Below, piece by piece: positions 1 through 7,385 of a DNA stretch of 64,000 bases. The stretch's first letter is position 1, and the number at the start of each line of letters is the position of its first letter. The DNA is from Candidatus Pelagibacter communis (lineage in GTDB: Bacteria > Pseudomonadota > Alphaproteobacteria > Pelagibacterales > Pelagibacteraceae): NCBI RefSeq assembly GCF_012932795.1, contig NZ_LANA01000002.1, positions 295,419 through 359,418 of the forward strand, read 5' to 3'. The position numbers and the translations under genes were made by a program. The notes beneath the pieces are model-generated. The model was not told the origin of the DNA. It saw only the letters and a program-made list of their open reading frames with translations, and made no database searches.

Positions 1-2
1 AA

Positions 3-215
3 ATTTCATCTTTATTAAATATTTCTAATTTAAATAAATTTAAAGCAAGATTGGATCCTCGACTTTATAATGGTGCTATATTTATTGGTTTAGATTCTCC
101 TGTAATCAAGAGTCATGGAGGGACAGATTATATCGGATTTTCAAATTCATTAAATGTTTGTACTAAAACTGTGAGTGGTAATTTAATAGAAAAAATCAGA
201 AATAATATTTATTAA
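3..215 (+). CDS. plsX: Phosphate acyltransferase PlsX, C-terminal part (5' cut by window edge)
   Basis: This is the last 70 residues of an open frame that enters from the left edge. It carries the PlsX C-terminal signature: LDPRLYNGA, then a GLDSPVIKSHGG stretch that matches the family's GL..IVVKSHG block, then a helical tail. PlsX makes acyl-phosphate from acyl-ACP for phospholipid synthesis at the inner face of the membrane. The stop codon overlaps the ihfA start by one base (TAATG), so translation is probably coupled. In many proteobacteria fabH sits between plsX and the next gene; here it does not. The identity is sure for the visible part; the rest of the protein lies outside the window. 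Confidence 0.88.
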   Translation: MSSLLNISNLNKFKARLDPRLYNGAIFIGLDSPVIKSHGGTDYIGFSNSLNVCTKTVSGNLIEKIRNNIY

Positions 216-517
216 TGACTAGAGTAAATTTGGTAAAAAAAGATTTAATAAATTCAGTTTATATGCAAATTGGATTTTCAAAAAATATATCAGAGAATCT
301 AATAGATGATTTTTTGATGACAATTATTGAAAATTTGAGAATTGAAAAGAAATTGAAATTATCAAAATTTGGTACTTTTTCGATACGTTCCAAAAAAAGT
401 AGAATTGGTAGAAATCCCAAGACAAAAGAAAGAAAAACTATATCAAATAGAGATGTGGTTCTATTTAAAGCTTCTAAAGAATTTAAAGATTTAGTAAATT
501 CTAAGAATGACTTATAA
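215..517 (+). CDS. ihfA: Integration host factor, alpha subunit (HU/IHF family)
   Basis: This 100-residue protein has the HU/IHF fold: two N-terminal helices, then GTFSIRSKKSRIGRNPKTKE, the family beta-arm signature with the RxGRNPxT motif that intercalates into the DNA minor groove. IHF bends DNA and helps organise the chromosome. The alpha rather than beta subunit is chosen because of its place between plsX and a merR-type gene, the standard alphaproteobacterial ihfA context. It starts on the plsX stop and its own end overlaps the next gene by 11 bases, which points to one operon. An HU protein is the alternative; the residues alone do not separate them fully. Confidence 0.85.
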   Translation: MTRVNLVKKDLINSVYMQIGFSKNISENLIDDFLMTIIENLRIEKKLKLSKFGTFSIRSKKSRIGRNPKTKERKTISNRDVVLFKASKEFKDLVNSKNDL

Positions 518-884
518 AAAGAATAAAACTTATAAATCTATTGGTGAAGTTGCAAAAATTCTTAATCTTGTAAATAAAAAAAAAGGATCCCTGAATACTC
601 ATACTATTCGTTTCTGGGAAAAAGAATTTAAACAAATTAAGCCAAATATTTTAAACGGAAATAGAAGATACTATAATGACGATACAATTGAGGTATTAAA
701 AAAAGTTAAATACCTACTTAAAGATCAAGGAATGACAATTAATGGAGCTAGAAAAGTTCTTAATACAGATAAATCATTAAAACTTGACGAATTACCAAAA
801 AATTCTATAAATGCTGATTATAGTATTAAAAATAAACTTAAGAAGATATCAAACTTAATAAAACAATTAAAAAATATAAAATAA
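507..884 (+). CDS. MerR-family transcriptional regulator
   Basis: The N-terminal half (about residues 8-80) is a MerR winged helix: SIGEVAKIL, then HTIRFWEKEF, a close fit to the family's LRxWExEF, then NRRYYNDDTIEVLKKV. The C-terminal part is short, lysine-rich and lacks a recognisable metal or drug-binding domain. Genes of this kind follow ihfA in many alphaproteobacteria; their targets are mostly unknown. The start overlaps ihfA by 11 bases and rpmG begins one base after the stop, so it is co-transcribed with both. The family call is firm; effector and regulon cannot be read from the sequence. Confidence 0.85.
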   Translation: MTYKKNKTYKSIGEVAKILNLVNKKKGSLNTHTIRFWEKEFKQIKPNILNGNRRYYNDDTIEVLKKVKYLLKDQGMTINGARKVLNTDKSLKLDELPKNSINADYSIKNKLKKISNLIKQLKNIK

Positions 885-885
885 A

Positions 886-1077
886 ATGGCAAAAAAAACA
901 CACGTTAAAGTTAGATTAGTACCAGAAGCCAAACCTGATAGTCCCTTTTTTTATTATGTTAAAAAACCTGCTGGTGGTGAAAAAGCTAAAATAAAACTTT
1001 CTGCTAAAAAGTATAATCCATCTACAAGAAAACACGAAATGTTTGTAGAAAAAAAATTACCCCCGCATAGTAAATAG
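886..1077 (+). CDS. rpmG: 50S ribosomal protein L33
   Basis: This 63-residue basic protein begins MAKKTHVKVRLV and ends with the L33 block KKYNPSTRKHEMFVEKKL. It is a small protein of the large ribosomal subunit, near the E site. It is some 8-10 residues longer than typical L33, owing to a PEAKPDSP insertion after the first strand and a PPHSK tail. It has no zinc-binding cysteine pairs, so it is the zinc-free type. It is the last gene of the plsX-ihfA-merR run and converges on the chorismate mutase gene three bases further on. Confidence 0.92.
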   Translation: MAKKTHVKVRLVPEAKPDSPFFYYVKKPAGGEKAKIKLSAKKYNPSTRKHEMFVEKKLPPHSK

Positions 1078-1079
1078 TA

Positions 1080-1370
1080 TTATTTTTTTTTAAAATTTCT
1101 TTTTTCATAATCAATAAAAGACCAAATCATATTTTTCCAAATCCTATTAGTTATTTTTGGATCTATATTTGATTGTATTGATTTTTTCTTAATTTTTCTA
1201 AGAATAAAATTTATTCTTTTTTGGTCAATTATTTCATTTTTATAAATTTTTATCTTCAGTACATCATTAACTAAATTAGATCTTTTTTTAATTAATTTGA
1301 GTAAATCATTATCAAGCCTATCAAGCTTAACTCTTAATAAATCTAACTTTTTTTTATTTATAGGCGACAT
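1080..1370 (-). CDS. Chorismate mutase, AroQ class
   Basis: This 96-residue, all-helical protein matches the AroQ fold: LDRLDNDLLKLIKKRSNLVNDV in helix 1 is the usual 'R..ID.iD..il.Ll..R' active-site helix, and a second conserved basic stretch is QKRINFILRKI. The enzyme converts chorismate to prephenate for phenylalanine and tyrosine. Being a lone domain, it is a monofunctional mutase. It lies opposite rpmG and diverges from ctaA 42 bases away. The N-terminal residues are lysine-rich, as in most proteins here. The family assignment is good. Confidence 0.85.
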   Translation of the reverse strand: MSPINKKKLDLLRVKLDRLDNDLLKLIKKRSNLVNDVLKIKIYKNEIIDQKRINFILRKIKKKSIQSNIDPKITNRIWKNMIWSFIDYEKRNFKKK

Positions 1371-1412
1371 TTATTCAATTGGTTATTAAAATAAGTATTA
1401 TAAGTATAATTT

Positions 1413-2423
1413 ATGTTTGTAAACAGTGACAACTATATAAAATATTTAAAGCTATGGCTAATAACTTTATATCTATTAATCATTTTAATGGTTGCAGTAG
1501 GTGGGCTCACAAGATTAACTGATTCTGGATTATCTATCACTGCATGGGAACTTTTCATAGGAATACTACCACCATTAAATATAAACGAATGGAATTTTTA
1601 CTTTACACAGTACAAAAAAATCCCAGAATATCAAAATATTAATTACGGCATGTCTTTGAGTGAGTTTAAAATAATTTTTTATTGGGAATATGCACACAGA
1701 TTATTAGCAAGATTAGTTGGTTTATTTTCGTTAATACCATTAATTTTTTTCAGTCTAAAATTTAAAGACTCAAAATTTTATTCAAATAAATATTATTTTA
1801 TATTTTTCCTTGTATGTCTTCAGGGATTTATTGGGTGGTATATGGTCTCAAGTGGCTTAATTGAAAATAATGATGTTAGTCATTTTAGATTAAGTGTACA
1901 TTTATCTTTAGCGTTATTAATTTTAAGTCTAATTTTTTGGTTTATATTAGAAGTTTTTAGAGTCAGAAAATTTCATATTAAAATTTCTAATTTTCTATTA
2001 TTATTCATACTTGTATTAATTTTTATACAAATTTTATTAGGAGCTTTTTTGTCTGGGCTTGATGGTGGTCTTATATATAATTCTTGGCCAGATATGAATG
2101 GTAGTTTCTTTCCTAATGATGTTAAATTTTATGAAGTTATAAATTCTCAATTGTTAAGCAACCCGTCTATTGTTCAGTTTTTGCATAGATCAACTGCTTA
2201 TTTACTATTATTTTTTATTATAATTTTAAATTATTTTTATATTAAACAAAAATATGATTTTAAATATTTATTATTTTTTGATGTTGCTATCTTGATTCAA
2301 ATTTTTTTAGGAATAATAACCTTGATTTCTGGTGTAGATATTAAATACGCATCTCTACACCAGTTAGGTTCAATATTAGTTTTGAGCTCTTATTTTTTAA
2401 TATTATATAAAAACTCTAGCTAA
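1413..2423 (+). CDS. ctaA: Heme A synthase (COX15/CtaA type)
   Basis: This 336-residue protein has about eight membrane segments in two repeated four-helix halves. The first segment contains MVAVGGLTRLTDSGLSITAWE, which matches the COX15 signature GG.TRLT.SGLSI..W. Four conserved histidine positions that ligate heme are visible: YAHRLLAR (about 93), VHLSLAL (about 162), LHRSTAY (about 258) and LHQLGS (about 317). It oxidises heme O to heme A for the aa3-type cytochrome c oxidase. The 3' end overlaps the end of the converging metY gene by 8 bases. Confidence 0.95.
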   Translation: MFVNSDNYIKYLKLWLITLYLLIILMVAVGGLTRLTDSGLSITAWELFIGILPPLNINEWNFYFTQYKKIPEYQNINYGMSLSEFKIIFYWEYAHRLLARLVGLFSLIPLIFFSLKFKDSKFYSNKYYFIFFLVCLQGFIGWYMVSSGLIENNDVSHFRLSVHLSLALLILSLIFWFILEVFRVRKFHIKISNFLLLFILVLIFIQILLGAFLSGLDGGLIYNSWPDMNGSFFPNDVKFYEVINSQLLSNPSIVQFLHRSTAYLLLFFIIILNYFYIKQKYDFKYLLFFDVAILIQIFLGIITLISGVDIKYASLHQLGSILVLSSYFLILYKNSS

Positions 2424-3744
2424 CAGCTTTTAATTTCTTTTTTGAAGAGTTTGCCAATGCTTGATCTAAGTCATCGATAATATCATCAATATGTTCTAAA
2501 CCAATGCACAACCTAACATAACCAGGCGTAACACCAGCAGCTGCTAATTCATCCTCTGTTAATTGGCTATGAGTGGTTGATGCTGGATGTATTGCCAAGC
2601 TCCTTGCATCTCCAATATTAGCTACGTGGTAGAACATTTTTAAAGACTCTATAAATCTTTTTCCAGCTTCAATACCTTCAGCTAATTCAATACCAACTAA
2701 AGCACCATTGCCTCCTTTAAGATATTTTTTAGCTCTTTTATTTATTTCATCATTATGCTCAGTAGAATAAATAACTTTTTTTACTGCTTTATGTTTCTTT
2801 AAATAATCAACAACTTTAGATGCGTTTTCACAATGTTGTTTCATTCTTAAAGCCAAAGTTTCTAAACCCTGTATTACACCAAAAGCATTATCAGGAGATA
2901 GTGCAGATCCAAGATCTCTTAAAATTGTTACTCTTGCTCTTACTGCAAAAGAAACATTAGCTCCTGTTAATTCTGGTACTGCTTTACCCCAAACTACACC
3001 ACCATAACTAGCATCTGGTTCATTAAATAGAGGTTGCCTTTTAGGGTCTGCTGTCCAGTCAAAATTTCCACCATCAACTAAAGCACCGCCAACAACAGTA
3101 CCATGTCCAGCTATGTATTTTGTAAGTGAATAAACTACTACAGCAGCTCCATGTTGTAGTGGCTTGCAAATCACTGGTGCAGCTGTGTTGTCTACTATTA
3201 ATGGTATGTTATATCTCTTCCCAATATCTGAGACTTCTTTAATTGGAAAAACTCTTAAATATGGATTTGGTAAAGTTTCTCCATAAAAAGCTCTTGTTTT
3301 ATTATCAATAGCTTTTTCAAAGTTTTTTGGATCAGATGGGTCAGCATATCTAACTTCAATTCCAAGTTTACTTAAAGTGTGGGTAAATAAAGATACTGTT
3401 CCACCATAAAGATCGGTAGAACTAACAATATTATCTCCAGCTTGAGCTACATTTAAAATTGCAAAAGTTGAAGCAGTTTGGCCAGATGATACAGTCAAAC
3501 TTGCTAAACCACCCTCAAGTGCTGCTAATCTTTTTTCCAAAACATCATTTGTTGGATTCATGATTCTTGTATAAATATTACCAAACTCTTTTAAGGCAAA
3601 TAGGTTAGCGGCATGTTCAGTGTTATTGAATTGATATGATGTAGTTCTATAGATAGGAACGGCTACTGCATTAGTTGCAGGGTCACTTCTATAATCACCA
3701 CCATGAATTGCTATAGTTTCAGGGTTATTTCTTTTTGTACTCAT
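2416..3744 (-). CDS. metY: O-acetylhomoserine sulfhydrylase (PLP enzyme)
   Basis: This 442-residue protein belongs to the Cys/Met metabolism PLP family. It begins with the OAH-sulfhydrylase start NPETIAIHGGDYRSDPAT; the PLP lysine lies in VVYSLTKYIAGHGTVVGG (about residue 209), and SSGQTASTFAILN binds the cofactor phosphate. It makes homocysteine from O-acetylhomoserine and sulfide, or methionine from methanethiol. Length and motifs favour MetY over the shorter cystathionine synthases. Its leader carries two S-adenosylmethionine riboswitches, and the GGAG ribosome site, 7 bases before the ATG, is inside the second one. Homoserine supply (hom) is encoded 2.5 kb away. Confidence 0.93.
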   Translation of the reverse strand: MSTKRNNPETIAIHGGDYRSDPATNAVAVPIYRTTSYQFNNTEHAANLFALKEFGNIYTRIMNPTNDVLEKRLAALEGGLASLTVSSGQTASTFAILNVAQAGDNIVSSTDLYGGTVSLFTHTLSKLGIEVRYADPSDPKNFEKAIDNKTRAFYGETLPNPYLRVFPIKEVSDIGKRYNIPLIVDNTAAPVICKPLQHGAAVVVYSLTKYIAGHGTVVGGALVDGGNFDWTADPKRQPLFNEPDASYGGVVWGKAVPELTGANVSFAVRARVTILRDLGSALSPDNAFGVIQGLETLALRMKQHCENASKVVDYLKKHKAVKKVIYSTEHNDEINKRAKKYLKGGNGALVGIELAEGIEAGKRFIESLKMFYHVANIGDARSLAIHPASTTHSQLTEDELAAAGVTPGYVRLCIGLEHIDDIIDDLDQALANSSKKKLKAVS

Positions 3745-3751
3745 CTTAATA

Positions 3752-3806
3752 CTCCTTTTTAGTACTTTAGCTTAATGCAAGGCGTACAATACAGCTCAAA
3801 TGCGCC
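3752..3806 (-). promoter_or_regulatory. SAM-V riboswitch in the metY leader
   Basis: On the minus strand a GGCG (3806-3803) and CGCC (3784-3781) stem encloses the loop CATTTGAGCTGTATT. It is followed by a GCTAAAG/CTAAAAAGGAG 3' arm that ends in the metY ribosome site (GGAG, 3755-3752). This is the pattern of the SAM-V aptamer of marine bacteria, which hides the ribosome site when S-adenosylmethionine binds. The recognition is by motif memory, not by a covariance model. It would shut off translation of metY when methionine supply is high. Confidence 0.8.
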
Positions 3807-3828
3807 TGCCGATAATGTGGTTAAAAAA

Positions 3829-3875
3829 TCCTTTTTAGCAACATAAAGCCTGCAATAGGAACAAATCGGCAATAT
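3829..3875 (-). promoter_or_regulatory. SAM-II riboswitch upstream of the SAM-V element
   Basis: The minus strand reads GCC-GATTTGTTCCTATTGCA-GGC, then TTTATGTTGCTAAAAAGGA. This follows the SAM-II consensus closely (GATTT..CC.TATTGCA loop and TGTAGCTAAAAAGG 3' arm). The P1 stem is GCC 3870-3868 with GGC 3850-3848; the pseudoknot is TCCT 3860-3857 with AGGA 3832-3829. A run of six T (3828-3823) follows directly, so ligand-dependent transcription termination is plausible. The 22-base gap to the SAM-V aptamer makes this a tandem two-aptamer leader. Confidence 0.82.
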
Positions 3876-3917
3876 CAACCTATCATTTAAGTGAGGTATT
3901 GCAAGGCAAATATAAAA

Positions 3918-3945
3918 TTGACTTTATATTGAATAATAGTATTAA
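3918..3945 (+). promoter_or_regulatory. Possible promoter of rplM-rpsI
   Basis: TTGACT (3918-3923) and TATTAA (3940-3945) are separated by 16 bases and lie just before the rplM start at 3956. If used, the leader would be only a few bases long, and no clear Shine-Dalgarno sequence precedes the ATG, so a near-leaderless message is possible. The divergent metY riboswitch leader begins about 40 bases to the left. The call rests on motif match only. Confidence 0.35.
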
Positions 3946-3955
3946 TCGTCGCACA

Positions 3956-4417
3956 ATGACAAAATTTCTTAAAAGTAGTGAATTAAATAGTAACTGGTAC
4001 GAAATCGACGCTAAAGATGCTGTAGTTGGAAGACTAGCATCTATTATAGCAATGATTGTTAGAGGTAAAAATAAGACGAACTATACCCCACATATGGACG
4101 ATGGTGATTTTGTTGTAGTAAAAAATGTTGAACAAGCCAAGTTTACTGGAAATAAATTTAAAGATAAAAAATATTATAAACACACAGGTCACCCAGGTGG
4201 AATTAAAGAAATAACACCTGAAAAATTATTAGAAAAAAATAAACCAGGCGACTCATTAAAATTAGCTGTCAAAAGAATGTTGCCAGGTGGTGTCCTTGGT
4301 AGAAAACAGTTAACTAAATTAAAAATTTATGCTGGTGAAAATCATCCTCATGCAGCACAAAATCCTAAACTTTTAGATTTAAGAAAATTAAACAGTAAAA
4401 ATTTAATAAGAAATTAA
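3956..4417 (+). CDS. rplM: 50S ribosomal protein L13
   Basis: This 153-residue protein has the L13 sequence: WYEIDAKDAVVGRLASIIA near the N-terminus, then YTPHMDDGDFVVVKN, YKHTGHPGGIKE, and PGGVLGRKQLTKLKIYAG at the C-terminus. It binds 23S rRNA and is an early assembly protein. The frame is open further upstream to a TTG at 3899, but the ATG at 3956 gives the standard MTKFLKSSELNSNWY start and is preferred. It forms the usual pair with rpsI, which starts one base after its stop. Confidence 0.95.
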   Translation: MTKFLKSSELNSNWYEIDAKDAVVGRLASIIAMIVRGKNKTNYTPHMDDGDFVVVKNVEQAKFTGNKFKDKKYYKHTGHPGGIKEITPEKLLEKNKPGDSLKLAVKRMLPGGVLGRKQLTKLKIYAGENHPHAAQNPKLLDLRKLNSKNLIRN

Positions 4418-4418
4418 T

Positions 4419-4862
4419 ATGGAACCAGCAATATCAAAAAAAACTGCAAAAAAACCTAAAATTAAATTAGATTTTAAAGATAGTAAGTATGCAACAGGTA
4501 GAAGAAAGAAATCTATTGCTAAAATTTGGGTTAAAAAGGGAACTGGTAAGATATATGTAAATGGCAGAAGTATGGATGAGTATTTTAGCAGCGGGAGTCA
4601 TAAGATGCAAATTACAAGACCGTTTGAAATTATCAATCAAGCTACAGCTTATGATGTAAGATGCAGTGTAGCTGGTGGTGGACATACTGGACAAGCAGGT
4701 GCAATGGTACATGGTATCGCTAAAGCATTAATTTTATTTGATTCGGAGAATCGCGCCGTACTAAAGACTGAAAAACTCAACACCAGAGACTCTAGATCAG
4801 TTGAGAGAAAAAAGCCTGGTCGTAGGAAAGCCAGAAGAAGCTTCCAATTCTCGAAAAGATAA
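4419..4862 (+). CDS. rpsI: 30S ribosomal protein S9
   Basis: This 147-residue protein has the S9 signature: YATGRRKKSIAKIWVKKGTGKIYVNGR, then VAGGGHTGQAGAMVHGIAKAL, and the C-terminal tail VERKKPGRRKARRSFQFSKR that reaches the P-site tRNA. An extra N-terminal lysine-rich segment of about 22 residues precedes the conserved core, as in other alphaproteobacterial S9 proteins. It is translated with rplM and is followed after 34 bases by argC. Confidence 0.96.
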   Translation: MEPAISKKTAKKPKIKLDFKDSKYATGRRKKSIAKIWVKKGTGKIYVNGRSMDEYFSSGSHKMQITRPFEIINQATAYDVRCSVAGGGHTGQAGAMVHGIAKALILFDSENRAVLKTEKLNTRDSRSVERKKPGRRKARRSFQFSKR

Positions 4863-4896
4863 TTCTTTTTTATCTCTAAACTGCTATAATAAAAAA

Positions 4897-5919
4897 ATGC
4901 CTAAGCTTAATGTTTTAGTTGCTGGATCGACTGGTTATATTGGTGTTCAATTAATTAAGTTATTAATTAAACATAACAATGTTAATCTTAAATATCTTTG
5001 TGGAAATTCTTCTGTTGGCAAAAATATATCAAGTTATGAAAAAAAATTAAGTTCAAAAAAATTACCAAAAATAATTAAATATAAAAAATCTCTTTTAAAA
5101 GATATAGATCTTATTTTTACCGCATTACCAAATGGAGAGGCTCAAGATATTTCAAACGATTTATTTGAACATAATGTTTTAATTGATTTGGCTGCTGATT
5201 TTAGACTAAATAAAGCTTCTGAATATTTAAGATGGTATAAACAAAAACATAGATCCATTAAAAATATTAAAAGATCGATTTATTCATTGCCAGAAGTTAA
5301 TGGAAAAAATATAAGAAATTTTAATATAATAGGGTGCCCAGGTTGTTATCCAACATCAATATTATTACCACTTATACCATTGATTAAAAAAAATTTGATT
5401 AAAACTAATAATATAATTATTGATTCAAAATCTGGGTATTCAGGTGCTGGTAGAGGTGTTCATAAAAAATATAAGTATAAAAATCTTTATGAATCTATAA
5501 GCCCTTATGGTGTTGGTTTTCACAGACACAACTCAGAAATTCAACAAGAAATATCTAAATATACAAAAAATAATTTTTCTTTTACGTTTACTCCTCATTT
5601 AACACCTATGTTTAAGGGCATACTAAGTACAATTTATGTTGATCTAAATAAAAATGTTAGTGTTAGTAAATTAGAAAAAAATTTAATCAATGCTTATAAT
5701 AAAAGTAAATTTGTTAAAATTTTAAGAATAAATTCTTTAGTTAGCACAAATGATGTTATTAATTCAAACAACTGTTTTATTTCAATTTGTAAAACTAAAT
5801 ATAAAAACAGAGTTATTATTTTATCAGCTATTGATAATTTAATTAAGGGTGGAGCTGGACAAGCTATCCAAAATATGAATTTGAAGTTTAGATTTCCTAT
5901 AAATAGAGGTCTTCAATGA
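4897..5919 (+). CDS. argC: N-acetyl-gamma-glutamyl-phosphate reductase
   Basis: This 340-residue protein has an N-terminal NADP-binding motif (LVAGSTGYIGVQLIKLL) and the catalytic cysteine in GCPGCYPTSILLPL (about residue 150). The family blocks KSGYSGAGRG, GFHRHNSEI and FTPHLTPMFKGI follow. It is the third step of arginine synthesis. A longer open frame begins inside rpsI, but the ATG at 4897 gives the normal MPKLNVLVAGSTGYIG start. Its stop overlaps the start of a tiny lipoprotein gene (ATGA). Placement next to rplM-rpsI is common in alphaproteobacteria. Confidence 0.94.
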   Translation: MPKLNVLVAGSTGYIGVQLIKLLIKHNNVNLKYLCGNSSVGKNISSYEKKLSSKKLPKIIKYKKSLLKDIDLIFTALPNGEAQDISNDLFEHNVLIDLAADFRLNKASEYLRWYKQKHRSIKNIKRSIYSLPEVNGKNIRNFNIIGCPGCYPTSILLPLIPLIKKNLIKTNNIIIDSKSGYSGAGRGVHKKYKYKNLYESISPYGVGFHRHNSEIQQEISKYTKNNFSFTFTPHLTPMFKGILSTIYVDLNKNVSVSKLEKNLINAYNKSKFVKILRINSLVSTNDVINSNNCFISICKTKYKNRVIILSAIDNLIKGGAGQAIQNMNLKFRFPINRGLQ

Positions 5920-6089
5920 AATATTTAATTTTATTTATATTTTTAATATCTTGTACTTCACTCAATTCAAATAATGACGTAAAAAAAAATAATATTTTGG
6001 ACTTTAGTGAAGATAAAACTTTTGAGGAGTTTAATGTATTAATATTGAATTATGCTGAGACAAACCCTTACCCAAGCATTGATAATTAG
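5916..6089 (+). CDS. Small predicted lipoprotein, 57 residues
   Basis: This short frame starts on the argC stop (ATGA overlap) and ends three bases before hom. The protein begins MKYLILFIFLISCTS, a hydrophobic signal with a lipobox-like LISC at residues 10-13, so the cleaved mature protein would be about 45 residues tethered by Cys13. The rest is polar and acidic, with a DFSEDKTFEEFNVLILNYAE stretch likely to form one helix. I recognise no domain. The tight fit between argC and hom and the signal peptide support a real gene; function is unknown. Confidence 0.7.
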   Translation: MKYLILFIFLISCTSLNSNNDVKKNNILDFSEDKTFEEFNVLILNYAETNPYPSIDN

Positions 6090-6092
6090 ATA

Positions 6093-7385
6093 ATGACAAA
6101 TGATATAAAGATTGCTGTAGTTGGATTAGGTCAAATAGGTATTTATTTGTTAAATGAACTAAATATTAAAAAAAAAGATATTGAGCTTAAAACTGGAAAA
6201 AAAATCAAGGTAGTTGCTGTTTCAGCTAGAAATATTTCCAAAAAGAGAAGATTCAAAATTAATAAGAAAATTTTTTTTAAAAATCCACTAGATATCTTTA
6301 AAGAAACTAAAATAGATATTTTATTTGAAGCAATCGGATTATCAGATGGTATCTCAAAAAAAGTTGTAGAAACTGCTTTAAAAAATAAAATACATGTAAT
6401 TACTCCTAATAAAGCACTCATATCAAAACATGGTGATCTATTGGCTAAATTAGCTGAAAATAATAATGTAAACCTAGAATTTGAGGCATCTGTTGCTGGA
6501 GGCATTCCAATATTAAGAACTATCAAAGAAGGCCTTTCAACTAATAAAATTTCTAAAGTTTATGGAATTTTAAATGGTACATCCAATTATATATTATCAG
6601 AAATGAGAAATTCTAAAGATAGTTTTTCTAATGTTTTAAAAAAAGCTCAAAAGCTTGGATATGCTGAGCCAGGTAATCCCAAATTAGATCTAAATGGCTT
6701 TGATGCATTTGCTAAAGTTAGAATTTTATCTTCTTTAGCGTTTAATACACTTATTTCAAAACATAAATGTTTAATGGAAGGGATTGAAAAAATTGAACTT
6801 AAAGATATTGAAATAGCCAACCAATTAAATTTACGTATTAAGTTACTTGGAATTTCTGAAATTATTAATGGTAGTTTGTTTGAAACTGTCCATCCATGCC
6901 TTGTAAGTAAAAATTCTTATATTGGTAACGTTTCTGGCGTGATGAATGCTGTTATACTTGAGGGAAAACCAGTAGGTGAAAGTATTTTACAGGGTGAGGG
7001 TGCAGGACCTGGTCCTACGTCTTCATCATTACTATCTGATTTACTTTCTATATTAAAAGGTAATGTTAAAAAGCCTTTTGGTATACCTCACATTAAGCGT
7101 AAATCCATTAAATGTTATAATGTTAATAATTATACAAACTCTTTATATTTACGATTTGAAGTTAAAGATAAACCTGGTGTTTTATCTAAGATTACTAACA
7201 GGTTGGCTAAATATAAAATTTCAGTAAAAAGATTAATTCAAACACCTGATAAAAAAAATAATAAAGCTACAATTGTTATTATTACCCATAAAACAAATGA
7301 GCTTAATTCAAAAAATTGTCTTTCAATTTTCAAGAAAGATAAAGATATTCTTAATTATCCCACATTAATAAGAATGTATAATTAA
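6093..7385 (+). CDS. hom: Homoserine dehydrogenase
   Basis: This 430-residue protein has an N-terminal Rossmann motif (AVVGLGQIGIYLL), then VITPNKALISKHGDLL, EASVAGGIPILRTI and GILNGTSNYILSEM, the homoserine dehydrogenase core, and YAEPGNPKLDLNGFDA with the catalytic region. The last 80 or so residues are an ACT domain (LRFEVKDKPGVLSKIT), which suggests feedback control by threonine. It reduces aspartate semialdehyde to homoserine for threonine and methionine and so feeds metY. In many alphaproteobacteria hom is followed by glpX and recJ; here those lie 12 kb away on the other strand. Confidence 0.95.
   Translation: MTNDIKIAVVGLGQIGIYLLNELNIKKKDIELKTGKKIKVVAVSARNISKKRRFKINKKIFFKNPLDIFKETKIDILFEAIGLSDGISKKVVETALKNKIHVITPNKALISKHGDLLAKLAENNNVNLEFEASVAGGIPILRTIKEGLSTNKISKVYGILNGTSNYILSEMRNSKDSFSNVLKKAQKLGYAEPGNPKLDLNGFDAFAKVRILSSLAFNTLISKHKCLMEGIEKIELKDIEIANQLNLRIKLLGISEIINGSLFETVHPCLVSKNSYIGNVSGVMNAVILEGKPVGESILQGEGAGPGPTSSSLLSDLLSILKGNVKKPFGIPHIKRKSIKCYNVNNYTNSLYLRFEVKDKPGVLSKITNRLAKYKISVKRLIQTPDKKNNKATIVIITHKTNELNSKNCLSIFKKDKDILNYPTLIRMYN

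Noticed and set aside
4467..4712. Reverse-strand frame inside rpsI
   Set aside because: It is a shadow of a conserved ribosomal protein gene; the protein has no recognisable features.
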